The notes under the pieces were generated by a model, which did not search any database, was not told where the DNA came from, and saw nothing but the letters and a program-made list of their open reading frames with translations. From an uncultured Collinsella sp. (GTDB lineage Bacteria; Actinomycetota; Coriobacteriia; Coriobacteriales; Coriobacteriaceae): a stretch of 64,000 nucleotides of DNA. The stretch is from the NCBI GenBank assembly GCA_900549715.1, contig URPK01000005.1:56132-120131 (forward strand), given 5' to 3'. Below, in pieces: positions 1 through 8,202 of the stretch (position 1 is its first letter; every line of letters starts with the position of its first letter). Position numbers and translations under genes: made by a program.

Positions 1-30
1 GGGTGCCCCGTACACGATGGGAGGCTATCA

Positions 31-1197
31 ATGGCTAATCGTTTCGTTCTCAACACCATTTCTTATCATGGTTCCGGCGCCATCAAGGAGATTCCCGGCG
101 AGCTCCAGCGTCGCGGCTACAAGAAGATCTTCGTCTGCTCCGACCCCGATCTGGTCAAGTTTGGCGTTACCGCTAAGGTGACCGATGAGCTCGACGCTGC
201 CGGCATCGCTTGGAGCCTCTACTCCGAGATCAAGCCCAACCCCACTATCCAGAACGTCAAGGACGGCGTCGAGGCCTTCAAGGCCGCCGAGGCTGACGCT
301 ATCGTGACCATCGGTGGCGGTTCCTCCATGGATACCGCCAAGGCCATCGGCATCATCATCAACAATCCCGAGTTTGCCGACGTTCGCAGCCTCGAGGGCG
401 TTGCTCCCACCAAGAACCACGCCGTGTTCACCATCGCTGTGCCGACGACCGCCGGTACCGCTGCCGAGGTGACCATCAACTACGTCATCACCGACCCCGA
501 GAAGGTCCGCAAGTTCGTGTGCGTTGACACCAACGACGCCCCCGAGGTCGCCGTCGTCGACCCCGACATGATGGCTTCCATGCCCGCTGGCCTGACCGCT
601 TCCACTGGCATGGACGCTCTGACCCACGCCATCGAGGGTTACACCACCAAGGGCGCTTGGGAGCTCTCCGACATGTTCCACTTTGAGGCTATTAAGCTGA
701 TCAGCGAGAACCTGCGCGACTCTGTCGCCGAGGCCAAGTCCGGTCAGCCCGGCTCCGGCCGCGAGGGCATGGCTCTTGGCCAGTATGTCGCCGGCATGGG
801 CTTCTCCAATGTCGGCCTGGGTATCGACCACGCCATGGCTCACACCCTGTCCGCTCACTACGACACCCCGCACGGCGTCGCTTGCGCCATGCTGCTGCCA
901 ATCGCTATGGAGTTCAACAAGCCGGTTTGCGCCGAGCGCCTGGCCAAGGTTGCCGTTGCCATGGGTGTTGACACCACGGGCATGAGCACCGACGAGGCTG
1001 CCGACGCCGCCATCGCCGCCGTCAAACAGCTCTCTGCCGACGTGAACATCCCGCACGTCTGCGAGGCCATGAAGGCTGACGAGATCGAGGTCCTGGCCAA
1101 GGACGCCATGGCCGACGCTTGCTTCCCGGGTAACCCGCGCGAGGCAACGCTCGATGACGTCATCGAGCTCTTCAAGAAGATCTGCCCGGCTGCTTAA
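31..1197 (+). CDS. fucO: Iron-containing alcohol dehydrogenase, lactaldehyde reductase (FucO)-like
   Basis: This is a group III Fe-dependent alcohol dehydrogenase of 388 aa, close to the 380-390 aa usual for the family, which interconverts small aldehydes and alcohols with NAD(H). The nucleotide-binding motif GGGSSMDTAKA is near residue 96. The four predicted iron ligands are present with family spacing: D195 and H199 in DALTHAIE, H267 and H281 in GIDHAMAHTLSAHYDTPHG. The start is set by GGGAGG at 20-25 before ATG. The overall resemblance is to FucO (lactaldehyde to 1,2-propanediol), but butanol or ethanol dehydrogenase activity cannot be excluded. No fucose or rhamnose genes are visible here. 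The region upstream lies outside the window. Confidence 0.85.
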   Translation: MANRFVLNTISYHGSGAIKEIPGELQRRGYKKIFVCSDPDLVKFGVTAKVTDELDAAGIAWSLYSEIKPNPTIQNVKDGVEAFKAAEADAIVTIGGGSSMDTAKAIGIIINNPEFADVRSLEGVAPTKNHAVFTIAVPTTAGTAAEVTINYVITDPEKVRKFVCVDTNDAPEVAVVDPDMMASMPAGLTASTGMDALTHAIEGYTTKGAWELSDMFHFEAIKLISENLRDSVAEAKSGQPGSGREGMALGQYVAGMGFSNVGLGIDHAMAHTLSAHYDTPHGVACAMLLPIAMEFNKPVCAERLAKVAVAMGVDTTGMSTDEAADAAIAAVKQLSADVNIPHVCEAMKADEIEVLAKDAMADACFPGNPREATLDDVIELFKKICPAA

Positions 1198-1204
1198 CCT
1201 GGTT

Positions 1205-1332
1205 CGGCGGGCCCCGCCCGTTAGCCCCAGAATCGTCCTCGGACATGTCGGAGGCCCCGCTGCGCACTACGTGCGGCGGGGCCTCCTTCTGTCCTGCGGA
1301 AAGATTCTGGGGCTAACGGGCGGGGCCCGCCG
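1205..1332. repeat. 128-bp nested inverted repeat with internal terminator hairpin
   Basis: Perfect 30-bp arms at 1205-1234 and 1303-1332 enclose a second GC-rich hairpin at 1250-1286 (11-bp stem GGAGGCCCCGC/GCGGGGCCTCC plus an inner 5-bp stem). It starts only 7 bp after the fucO-like stop codon. It can fold as one cruciform or RNA superhairpin. It probably ends fucO-like transcription, but the perfect outer arms are far longer than a normal terminator and resemble a MITE or REP-type palindromic repeat. Confidence 0.85.
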
Positions 1333-1459
1333 GCTCGTTGTCGTGGCGGGCGCTGTTCGGAAGAGCTCGATGGGTCATCTCGCTGGGTAAATATTTGTGC
1401 GTGATGGTATCGTTGTTGGGGCTTTTACTGATTACGGGATGTTGACTTTGGAGTTGTGG

Positions 1460-2491
1460 ATGGTGTCCCAAATGGATTCTACGCTTGGTTTTATTACTGA
1501 CCAGCTTAAGACGCTGACTTCTATTGCCTCGCCTACGGGCTATACCCGTGCGGCTACTGACTATCTAATGGAAACGTTGCGCGATATGGGCTTTGGCCCC
1601 GAGCGCTCCAATAAGGGCAACGTGTTGGTTGAGCTTGGTGGCGAGGGTGAGCCGCTCGTACTGGCGAGCCATGTCGATACCCTGGGCGCCATGGTACGCT
1701 CCATTAAGGACAATGGTCGCCTGCGCCCCACGACGCTCGGCGGGCACCAGTGGTCTACGGCCGATGGCGAGAACTGCACCGTTTATACGCGTGATGGCAA
1801 CGTCTACACGGGTGTGGTTCTTAACACCGAGCCTTCGGCGCATGTGGCCGATGAACCGGTCAAGACCATCGAGAAGAACATGGAGATCCTGCTCGACGAG
1901 AACGTCGACAGCAAAGACGACGTGCTCGAGCTGGGCATTCAGACTGGTGACATCATCGCTATGGATCCGCGTACCACGGTGACGGAGAGTGGCTACATCA
2001 AGAGCCGCTTCCTGGATGACAAGCTGTCGGCGTCGATTCTGCTGGGTCTGGCTCGCGCCGTTGCTGACGGCGAGGTGACCCTTTCGCGCAAAGTGTCGCT
2101 GCTCTTTACCGTGTACGAGGAGGTCGGCCACGGCGGTGCCTTTGTGCCGGCCGACACGCGCGAGATGATCAGCGTGGACATGGGCTGCGTGGGCGATGAC
2201 CTGGGCTGCACCGAGCGCATGGTGTCGATTTGCGCCAAGGATTCGGGTGGTCCGTACAACTACGACCTGGTGACCACGCTGTCCAATATCGCGCGCGAGC
2301 TTGAGCTCGATTACGCCATCGACGTGTACCCGCATTACGGCTCCGACGTCGAGGCCACGCTCTCTGCCGGCTACGACATCCGTCACGGCCTGATCGGCCC
2401 CGGCGTGTACGCGAGCCACAACTACGAACGCAGCCACATCGACGGTGTGCGCAATACCTACGAGCTGGTTCGCGCCTACGTGCAGCGCTAA
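1460..2491 (+). CDS. M42 family metallopeptidase (glutamyl aminopeptidase/endoglucanase family)
   Basis: This is a cytosolic di-metal aminopeptidase of the M42 family, which forms tetrahedral dodecamers that trim peptides. With the ATG at 1460 it is 343 aa, typical for M42; GGAG at 1450-1453 lies 6 nt upstream. An earlier in-frame GTG at 1397 lacks a ribosome-binding site and adds unconserved residues. Metal and catalytic motifs are visible in order: ASHVDTLG (His/Asp), FLDDKLS (bridging Asp), YEEVGHGG (catalytic Glu pair), SVDMG (Asp) and a terminal SHNYERSH His. It is monocistronic, with a strong terminator at 2524-2549. Substrate preference cannot be read from the sequence. Confidence 0.88.
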   Translation: MVSQMDSTLGFITDQLKTLTSIASPTGYTRAATDYLMETLRDMGFGPERSNKGNVLVELGGEGEPLVLASHVDTLGAMVRSIKDNGRLRPTTLGGHQWSTADGENCTVYTRDGNVYTGVVLNTEPSAHVADEPVKTIEKNMEILLDENVDSKDDVLELGIQTGDIIAMDPRTTVTESGYIKSRFLDDKLSASILLGLARAVADGEVTLSRKVSLLFTVYEEVGHGGAFVPADTREMISVDMGCVGDDLGCTERMVSICAKDSGGPYNYDLVTTLSNIARELELDYAIDVYPHYGSDVEATLSAGYDIRHGLIGPGVYASHNYERSHIDGVRNTYELVRAYVQR

Positions 2492-2523
2492 GGGGCAGTC
2501 CGTAACTCAGCCGAGCAATCACT

Positions 2524-2549
2524 AAGGCCCGATTTTTCGGGCCTTTTTT
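2524..2549 (+). terminator. Rho-independent terminator of the M42 peptidase gene
   Basis: A perfect 9-bp stem AAGGCCCGA/TCGGGCCTT with a TTTT loop is followed by a run of T. It lies 32 bp after the stop codon. Confidence 0.9.
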
Positions 2550-2568
2550 CAATTCAGTCCGTTTAGTA

Positions 2569-2595
2569 TTATCTTGTATAAGATAAGTTATCTTA
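2569..2595 (+). promoter_or_regulatory. Palindromic operator: three TTATCTT half-sites
   Basis: TTATCTT at 2569-2575, its complement AAGATAA at 2580-2586, and TTATCTT again at 2588-2594. The last two form an exact 17-bp palindrome, TAAGATAAGTTATCTTA (2579-2595). The array is 33 bp ahead of the HTH-HipA-like start and includes a TATAAG that could be the -10 box. This is where an autoregulatory HTH protein would be expected to bind. That the downstream protein is the binder is inferred. Confidence 0.65.
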
Positions 2596-2628
2596 ACGCG
2601 TGAAATACTTAACGAGGTGATGCGGCGC

Positions 2629-4002
2629 ATGGATACATCGGAATACTTATCTATGGGTGATGCCGCCCGCCTGCTAGGCGTCACGAAGGCTCGCATATCG
2701 CAACTGGCGGCATCCGGAACGCTCGCATGCAATACTGTGGGTGGACGGAAGATGGTTGAGTATAATTCCGCGATCGCCTATCAAAAGGTTCGCAAACGCG
2801 GCCGCCGTCCTGCAGCCGATGTGGGACGCAAATTTACGCTGATGTCGGCTGACTATGAGGTCGCGCATGTCTCGTTTGATCCGACGCGTGAGTTCTCCTT
2901 TGAAATTGCTGAGGTGCTCGATGCGCAAAGGATGCCGCTGGGCACGTGCTCGAGCGCTTCTCCAACGGTGAATAAGCGGGCGCTCAATGCATGGTGGAGC
3001 CATCGGTCGGTGCCCGACGCCCGCCCCGGACTTATCTCGCGCTATCGCGAACTGGGAATTGCCAGCGGCATCGAGGTGCCGGTTGAGTGCCTGGGGCTGT
3101 CGCTTTCGGATTGCTATTGGTTGCGGCCGGCCGATTGCGAGGGACTCGAATGGCGAGACCTCAATTACTTCGAGAATGATTTTGAGCGGTCTGCGCCCGA
3201 GGGGCGTTCGGGTTGGCTGGAGGGCATCGGCCTTAAAAACCCCGACAACACGTCCGAGGGCGAGCTCCCTAAATCATGGATGATCCGCCGCGGCGTTCGC
3301 GTCTTGGCTAAAGGATGCGGCATGGATGACCAGCGGCCCTTTAACGAGGCGGTTGCAACGGCCCTACACCGTCGCCTGCTACCCGAGGATGAGTTTGTTT
3401 CTTATACGGTTGAGCACATGTTTGATGGCCCCGTGTGCCTGTGCGATGACTTTCTTGATGGCCGCGAGGAATACGTTCCAGCCTTTTACGTTAAGGATGC
3501 ACTTGGCGGTCAGCGAGGAAACTCGACGTACGACCGATACTGTCGCTTCCTTGGTAAGCATGGAGCTGATGAGGCCGTTGTGAGAAGGTCCATGTCGCAG
3601 ATGATTGTCTGCGATGCCCTTTTGGCCAATAGTGATCGCCATTGGCGAAACTTTGGCATCATCCGCAACGTCGATACCCTGGAGGTAAGGCCTGCTCCGC
3701 TGTTCGATAGCGGCAACTGCCTGTGGTATAACGTGCCAACCGCTGTGCTCATAGCCGGGGAGTTTGGGTTTGCCGCCAAGCCGTTTGGACCCGACCCCTC
3801 CGTCCAACTGGCGCTTGTAGACTCACTTGATTGGTTCGATTCATCGCGGCTCAACGGATTTGTTGAAGAAGCGATAAAGACTCTATCGCGGAGCAAGTGG
3901 GCCACGGCGGAGGGCCGGCTCGAGTCCATTCGCCGCGGCCTCGAGCGTCGCGTTATCGAGGTGAATGCTGCTGTTGAAGTGCTTCGACACGTGCGGCGAT
4001 AA
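2629..4002 (+). CDS. HTH-HipA-like fused serine/threonine kinase
   Basis: The first ~65 residues form an excisionase/MerR-like helix-turn-helix (SMGDAARLLGVTKARISQLA). The rest is a HipA-like kinase. Kinase landmarks are intact: a Gly/Ser-containing loop near KNPDNTSEGELPKSW, a candidate ATP Lys in VLAKG, a helix Glu in PFNEAV, the catalytic loop ANSDRHWRNFGI and the metal-binding motif PLFDSGN. HipA kinases phosphorylate translation factors or tRNA synthetases and are normally neutralised by a separate HipB. Here no separate antitoxin ORF is adjacent. I chose ATG 2629 (GAGG at 2614-2617) over 2617 or 2620. Base composition is less GC-rich than its neighbours, suggesting acquisition. The stop lies 8 bp from the convergent mnmA stop. 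Confidence 0.75.
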   Translation: MDTSEYLSMGDAARLLGVTKARISQLAASGTLACNTVGGRKMVEYNSAIAYQKVRKRGRRPAADVGRKFTLMSADYEVAHVSFDPTREFSFEIAEVLDAQRMPLGTCSSASPTVNKRALNAWWSHRSVPDARPGLISRYRELGIASGIEVPVECLGLSLSDCYWLRPADCEGLEWRDLNYFENDFERSAPEGRSGWLEGIGLKNPDNTSEGELPKSWMIRRGVRVLAKGCGMDDQRPFNEAVATALHRRLLPEDEFVSYTVEHMFDGPVCLCDDFLDGREEYVPAFYVKDALGGQRGNSTYDRYCRFLGKHGADEAVVRRSMSQMIVCDALLANSDRHWRNFGIIRNVDTLEVRPAPLFDSGNCLWYNVPTAVLIAGEFGFAAKPFGPDPSVQLALVDSLDWFDSSRLNGFVEEAIKTLSRSKWATAEGRLESIRRGLERRVIEVNAAVEVLRHVRR

Positions 4003-4010
4003 TCCCGTGG

Positions 4011-5111
4011 CTACCTGATGGCTGCCGTAACGGTGCCGCCGCCCAGGACGATGTCGCCGCGGTAGACTACAACGGCTTGGCCGGGGGCGATGGCTCGTTG
4101 CGGCTCGTCAAAAGTTAGCAGCATTTGCCCGTCTTCGTCACGCGTAAGGGTCGCTGCCTGGTCTTTCTGACGGTAGCGGTACTTGGCGCCTACGCGAATG
4201 CCGCCGGCGTCGAGCTCCGCCTCCATGCGTGCGTCCGGCGCACTCCAGATCCAGTCGTTGGCCGTGAGGGCAGCGGCGGTCAGGTCCTCGGCCTCGCCCA
4301 GATGCACGGTGTTGTTGGCGGCGTCGACACCAGTCACATACACGGGATGCGCCATTGCGACGCCCAGGCCCTTGCGCTGGCCGATGGTGTAGCGCAGCGC
4401 GCCGTTGTGGCGCCCGACCACGCTGCCGTCGCGCCACACAATGTCGCCCGGTGCAGCGGGATGTCCGCAGCGGCGCTCGATATAGCCCGCGTAGTCACCG
4501 TCTGGAATAAAGCAGATATCCTCGCTTTCGGCCTTCTTGGCGTTAACAAAGCCCTGTTCGGCGGCAATGCGGCGCACGTCGCACTCTTTGTCCAAGCCTG
4601 CCAGCGGAAAAATCGTGCGCGCCAGGCGCTCCTGCGTAAGCGAATACAAAAAGTAGCTCTGGTCCTTTTTGGGGTCCTCGCCGCGATGCAGCTGCCAGGT
4701 GCCGTCTGCCGCCTGGCTTGTTTTGGCGTAATGTCCCGTTGCGATGTAGTCGCAGCCCATGTCCAGCGCCGCATCCAGCAACGCGCCAAACTTAATGTGG
4801 CGGTTGCAGATAATGCACGGATTGGGCGTCAGCCCCTCCTGATAGGTGTTCACAAAGCGCTCGATAACGCTGTGGTCGAACGTCTGCTGCAGGTCGAGCA
4901 CGTGATGGGGGATCCCCAGGCGCTCGGCGACGGCCTTTGCATCGGCGATGTCGCGGTCGACTTTGCTCATACCCGTGGCGGGGTCGGGTGCGGGGCAGGT
5001 GAGGCGCATGGTGGCACCGACGCATTCGTAGCCCTGGCTCCTGAGCAGATAGGCAGTCACGCTGGAATCGACGCCGCCGCTCATGGCGACGAGCACGCGC
5101 TTGTTGTGCAT
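4011..5111 (-). CDS. mnmA: tRNA-specific 2-thiouridylase MnmA
   Basis: MnmA adenylates and thiolates U34 in the wobble position of tRNA Lys, Glu and Gln. The protein is 366 aa, within the 360-380 aa family range. The N-terminal PP-loop reads [16 protein letters not shown] (residues ~7-22). The two catalytic cysteines occur in NPCIICN and in [12 protein letters not shown]. The middle and C-terminal beta-barrel domains ([19 protein letters not shown]) are present. The ATG is preceded by GGAG on the reverse strand. It is transcribed leftwards behind cysK, separated from it by a terminator-like hairpin at 5152-5179. The sulfur donor (IscS or cysteine desulfurase) is not in the window, though cysK and an Rrf2 regulator next door fit a sulfur theme. 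Confidence 0.96.
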   Translation of the reverse strand: MHNKRVLVAMSGGVDSSVTAYLLRSQGYECVGATMRLTCPAPDPATGMSKVDRDIADAKAVAERLGIPHHVLDLQQTFDHSVIERFVNTYQEGLTPNPCIICNRHIKFGALLDAALDMGCDYIATGHYAKTSQAADGTWQLHRGEDPKKDQSYFLYSLTQERLARTIFPLAGLDKECDVRRIAAEQGFVNAKKAESEDICFIPDGDYAGYIERRCGHPAAPGDIVWRDGSVVGRHNGALRYTIGQRKGLGVAMAHPVYVTGVDAANNTVHLGEAEDLTAAALTANDWIWSAPDARMEAELDAGGIRVGAKYRYRQKDQAATLTRDEDGQMLLTFDEPQRAIAPGQAVVVYRGDIVLGGGTVTAAIR

Positions 5112-5140
5112 GGGGAGGTTCTCCTTGGTGGCATATGGCC

Positions 5141-5179
5141 AAAAAAGAAAAGCGGCGCGGGAGGCTGGTTCCGCGCCGC
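5141..5179 (-). terminator. Terminator after cysK (reverse strand)
   Basis: Stem GCGGCGCGG (5152-5160) pairs with CCGCGCCGC (5171-5179). Read on the reverse strand it is followed by TTTTCTTTTTT. It lies between the cysK stop and the mnmA start, so it ends cysK mRNA and mnmA probably has its own promoter or depends on read-through. Confidence 0.8.
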
Positions 5180-5292
5180 AGACATTGTAGCAAGTTCGGA
5201 CGTCTCGTGGGACATCCTAACGAGATGGGCTCAGGCGGCCAGAAGAGAGGATAGGCCGGCTTGCCTTGGGCCTATCGACAAGTGACGGGTCC

Positions 5293-6231
<939 letters not shown>

Positions 6232-6289
6232 GGTGAACCTCCAAAGTGTTCAAGTTGCTGGTTGCCGTGTGGCTTCACGGCACGTGTGG

Positions 6290-6329
6290 CAGCTAAACCC
6301 ATAAACCTTATAGGTTGTTCGTTTAGCTG
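6290..6329 (-). promoter_or_regulatory. Nested inverted repeat in the cysK 5' leader
   Basis: Outer arms CAGCTAAAC (6290-6298) and GTTTAGCTG (6321-6329) are exact 9-bp complements. Inside them AACC (6304-6307) and GGTT (6313-6316) form a second dyad. The structure begins a few bases after the predicted cysK transcription start, so it could be an operator for the divergent Rrf2 protein or an RNA hairpin in the leader. Confidence 0.6.
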
Positions 6330-6338
6330 TTGGGAAGC

Positions 6339-6367
6339 ATACTAGACACTAAAGCCTAGTAATGCAA
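6339..6367 (-). promoter_or_regulatory. cysK promoter with dyad in the spacer
   Basis: On the reverse strand TTGCAT (6367-6362), a 17-nt spacer and TAGTAT (6344-6339) give a good sigma-70-type promoter. The spacer carries ACTA-N5-TAGT (6348-6360), and ACTAG (6341-6345)/CTAGT (6356-6360) overlaps the -10 box. A repressor here would block polymerase directly. Confidence 0.65.
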
Positions 6368-6404
6368 TAGGAAATAGAAGATTATTGCGAGTCGATTAAC
6401 CATC

Positions 6405-6433
6405 TTGACCGGAACGGGTATTTTCAAAACTAT
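6405..6433 (+). promoter_or_regulatory. Candidate promoter of the Rrf2 regulator
   Basis: TTGACC (6405-6410), 17 nt, AACTAT (6428-6433). The -10 match is weak. A second possible -10, TAGAAT, is at 6442-6447. Confidence 0.35.
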
Positions 6434-6483
6434 TTTTCGGCTAGAATTTCTACGGACTAAATGACCGAAAGGCAGCACTATAC

Positions 6484-6912
6484 ATGTTGGTTTCTACTAA
6501 GGGCAGATATGCCCTGCGCGTTATGGTCGATCTGGCCGAGCACCAGGCGGCCGGTCGCATCCCGCTCAAAGAGATCGCGGCGCGACAGGGGATTTCCGAG
6601 AAATATCTCGAGAACATCTTGGCTACGCTCGTGCGCGCCAACATGCTCTCGGGCATGCGCGGCAAGGGCGGTGGCTATGTGCTCACGCGCCCGCCCGAGC
6701 AGTACACGGTGGGCGAGATCCTGCGCCTGACCGAGGGTAGTCTGGCGCCGGTTGCCTGCCTGGATGGCGACTGCAAGGGCTGCTCGCGATCTGATGAGTG
6801 CCCCACGCTCGACGTGTGGAAGAACCTGGACAAGCTCATCAACGATTACCTCGACGGCGTGACGCTCGATCAACTTGTCGCTCCCAACGAAGGCTATGAC
6901 TACGTCATCTAA
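6484..6912 (+). CDS. Rrf2 family transcriptional regulator (IscR/CymR-like)
   Basis: A 142-aa winged-helix repressor. The Rrf2 N-terminus MLVSTKGRYALRVMVDLAEH and recognition helix region (RQGISEKYLENILATLV) are clear. Near residues 90-110 it has cysteines in ACLDGDCKGCSRSDECPT, close to the three-Cys cluster loop of Fe-S Rrf2 members such as IscR and NsrR; here four cysteines are available. CymR-type members normally act through protein contact instead. Divergent orientation from cysK suggests it controls sulfur assimilation, sensing either Fe-S status or cysteine. It is monocistronic with a terminator at 6982-7019. Which subgroup it belongs to is undecided. Confidence 0.9.
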   Translation: MLVSTKGRYALRVMVDLAEHQAAGRIPLKEIAARQGISEKYLENILATLVRANMLSGMRGKGGGYVLTRPPEQYTVGEILRLTEGSLAPVACLDGDCKGCSRSDECPTLDVWKNLDKLINDYLDGVTLDQLVAPNEGYDYVI

Positions 6913-6981
6913 CCCATACCTGCCATGTGGGGACGGGGCGGAAATGGTAGATTCTCTCGTCCTTTGAGACCCGACAAATAA

Positions 6982-7019
6982 GAAGGCCGCCCATTTTTGC
7001 GATGGGCGGCCTTCGTTTT
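6982..7019. terminator. Terminator between rrf2 and the convergent holin-like gene
   Basis: A perfect 13-bp stem, GAAGGCCGCCCAT (6982-6994) and ATGGGCGGCCTTC (7002-7014), is followed by TTTT. A/T-rich sequence on both sides suggests it may work in both directions for the convergent genes. Confidence 0.9.
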
Positions 7020-7054
7020 GGGCTGTTGAGACGGGCGCGGCCGGAATGGCCGTT

Positions 7055-7420
7055 TTAGTCCTCGGCGATGCTGTCGAGAATGCTGCGCATGATGGACACT
7101 AGGATGCTGCCCATAAAGGCCGAGCCAAAGCCGGCGATGGAGATGCCGACGCCCAACAGGTTGACCGACAGGTAGCTGGCGAGCTCCAGCATAAAGCTGT
7201 TGAGCACGAGCTGGAAAATGCCGAGCGTAATGATCGTGAGCGGCAGCGAGATGACCGTGAGGAACGGTTTGACGAACGAATCGACGATGTTGAGGAACAG
7301 TCCCACAAAGGCAAAGCAGACCCAGGCCTCGGCAAAGCCGAAGGGTTGGATACCGGGGACGAGGAACGTGGCGATCGCGATGGCGATCGAGGTGAAGAGC
7401 CAGTTAAGCATAAAGCGCAT
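7055..7420 (-). CDS. Phage holin family 4-like small membrane protein
   Basis: A 121-aa protein with four hydrophobic segments (about residues 5-22, 30-50, 55-80 and 90-112), including LVPGIQPFGFAEAW and IISLPLTIITLGIFQLVLNSF-type signatures (shortened here) of the Phage_holin_4_2/PF04020 group. Despite the name these are chromosomal membrane proteins found widely in bacteria, with no proven lytic role. There are no phage genes nearby. ATG 7420 follows AGGATTC on the reverse strand. It is monocistronic and convergent with rrf2. Function is unknown. Confidence 0.7.
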   Translation of the reverse strand: MRFMLNWLFTSIAIAIATFLVPGIQPFGFAEAWVCFAFVGLFLNIVDSFVKPFLTVISLPLTIITLGIFQLVLNSFMLELASYLSVNLLGVGISIAGFGSAFMGSILVSIMRSILDSIAED

Positions 7421-7608
7421 GGCGTGAATCCTTTCTTGCGCCGGGGTTGCTGGCGTCGCGTGAAGCGGCTTGCGGCGGCGACTTGGATGGTTGCGCGGGC
7501 GCGCCGCGGTGTTTGGGCGCCCATTGTCTCAAATATTCGTGGAGCTTACGTGCGCATTCGGTTTCTAAGCGGCGTTCGTCCTGAAAAACGTGCCGCTGAC
7601 AGAGAGTC
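7421..7608. other. Intergenic stretch, no gene seen
   Basis: GC-rich sequence upstream of the holin-like gene. Short frames here have no ribosome-binding site or recognisable protein. It presumably holds the reverse-strand promoter of that gene, which I could not assign. Confidence 0.4.
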
Positions 7609-7639
7609 TTGTCACTTTAGTTTGGTGGTGTGCTACACT
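7609..7639 (+). promoter_or_regulatory. Candidate promoter of the YerC/TrpR-like gene
   Basis: TTGTCA (7609-7614) and an extended -10 TGCTACACT (TACACT at 7634-7639) are separated by 19 nt. A leader of about 100 nt follows, containing small dyads (for example CGGGC/GCCCG around 7682-7693), which could be a leader hairpin. Confidence 0.5.
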
Positions 7640-7745
7640 GCTACGGGCAAATGCTCCATGCATTAGTTTTATTGCATAGAACGGGCGAACGATGCCCGAT
7701 GTCAGTATCAACTTCGATGCCTTTTGGCGGGTTTGGCGGTGATCG

Positions 7746-8045
7746 ATGAATATCGAGAACATGTTTGACAAGCCTGATGTCAAGCAGCTGGTCCACACAT
7801 TTAGTCTTTTGGACGACGAGAACGATATCCAGGCGTTTTTAACCGATATCTGCACACCGCGCGAGATCTGCGATCTTTCTCAGCGCCTGCAGGTCGCGCG
7901 CTATCTGGATGAGGGCGAGCCCTATGTTGAGGTTCAGGCCCGCACCGGCGCTTCGTCCACCACGGTGAGCCGCGTGTCCAAGGCGCTTAATGGCGAGTAC
8001 GGTGGCTATCGCAAGATCCTCATCAAACTGGAGGATGGCGAGTAG
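7746..8045 (+). CDS. YerC/YecD family TrpR-like DNA-binding protein
   Basis: A 99-aa all-helical regulator of the TrpR superfamily (YerC/YecD branch). The diagnostic segments are LTDICTPREICDLSQRLQVARYL (partly quoted) and the helix-turn-helix YVEVQARTGASSTTVSRVSKAL. Unlike E. coli TrpR no tryptophan sensing is known for this branch; in Firmicutes the gene often lies by a UvrD-type helicase. Here it is directly upstream of the AddAB-type helicase-nuclease genes, separated by a terminator. No tryptophan biosynthesis genes are near. Target genes are unknown. Confidence 0.88.
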   Translation: MNIENMFDKPDVKQLVHTFSLLDDENDIQAFLTDICTPREICDLSQRLQVARYLDEGEPYVEVQARTGASSTTVSRVSKALNGEYGGYRKILIKLEDGE

Positions 8046-8072
8046 GCCAGCGGCGACAAACGAATTGCGCAG

Positions 8073-8098
8073 AACCGTCCCTTCGGGGGCGGTTTTTT
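8073..8098 (+). terminator. Terminator after the YerC-like gene
   Basis: AACCGTCCC (8073-8081), loop TTCG, GGGGCGGTT (8086-8094), then T-rich sequence. The single U-G pair is compatible with an RNA stem. Confidence 0.8.
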
Positions 8099-8202
8099 GA
8101 TCCCTCGGGGACGGAGGAAATCTGTTGGCGTGGGGCAAATCTGTCCGCGTGGGCGGGTAGGATGGATGCATTGATTATTGCGAACGGTTTGAGTGGAGGA
8201 CC

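Noticed and set aside
1154..1459. Small ORF in the region after the fucO-like gene and an early GTG start for the M42 gene
   Set aside because: The ORF overlaps the fucO-like end and the palindrome; the GTG at 1397 has no ribosome-binding site and adds unconserved residues.
4125..5285. 386-aa forward frame opposite mnmA
   Set aside because: mnmA is certain from its PP-loop and cysteines; the opposite frame has no motif.
7055..7420. Prophage remnant suggested by the holin-like protein
   Set aside because: This family is mostly chromosomal and no other phage genes, integrase or attachment site are nearby.
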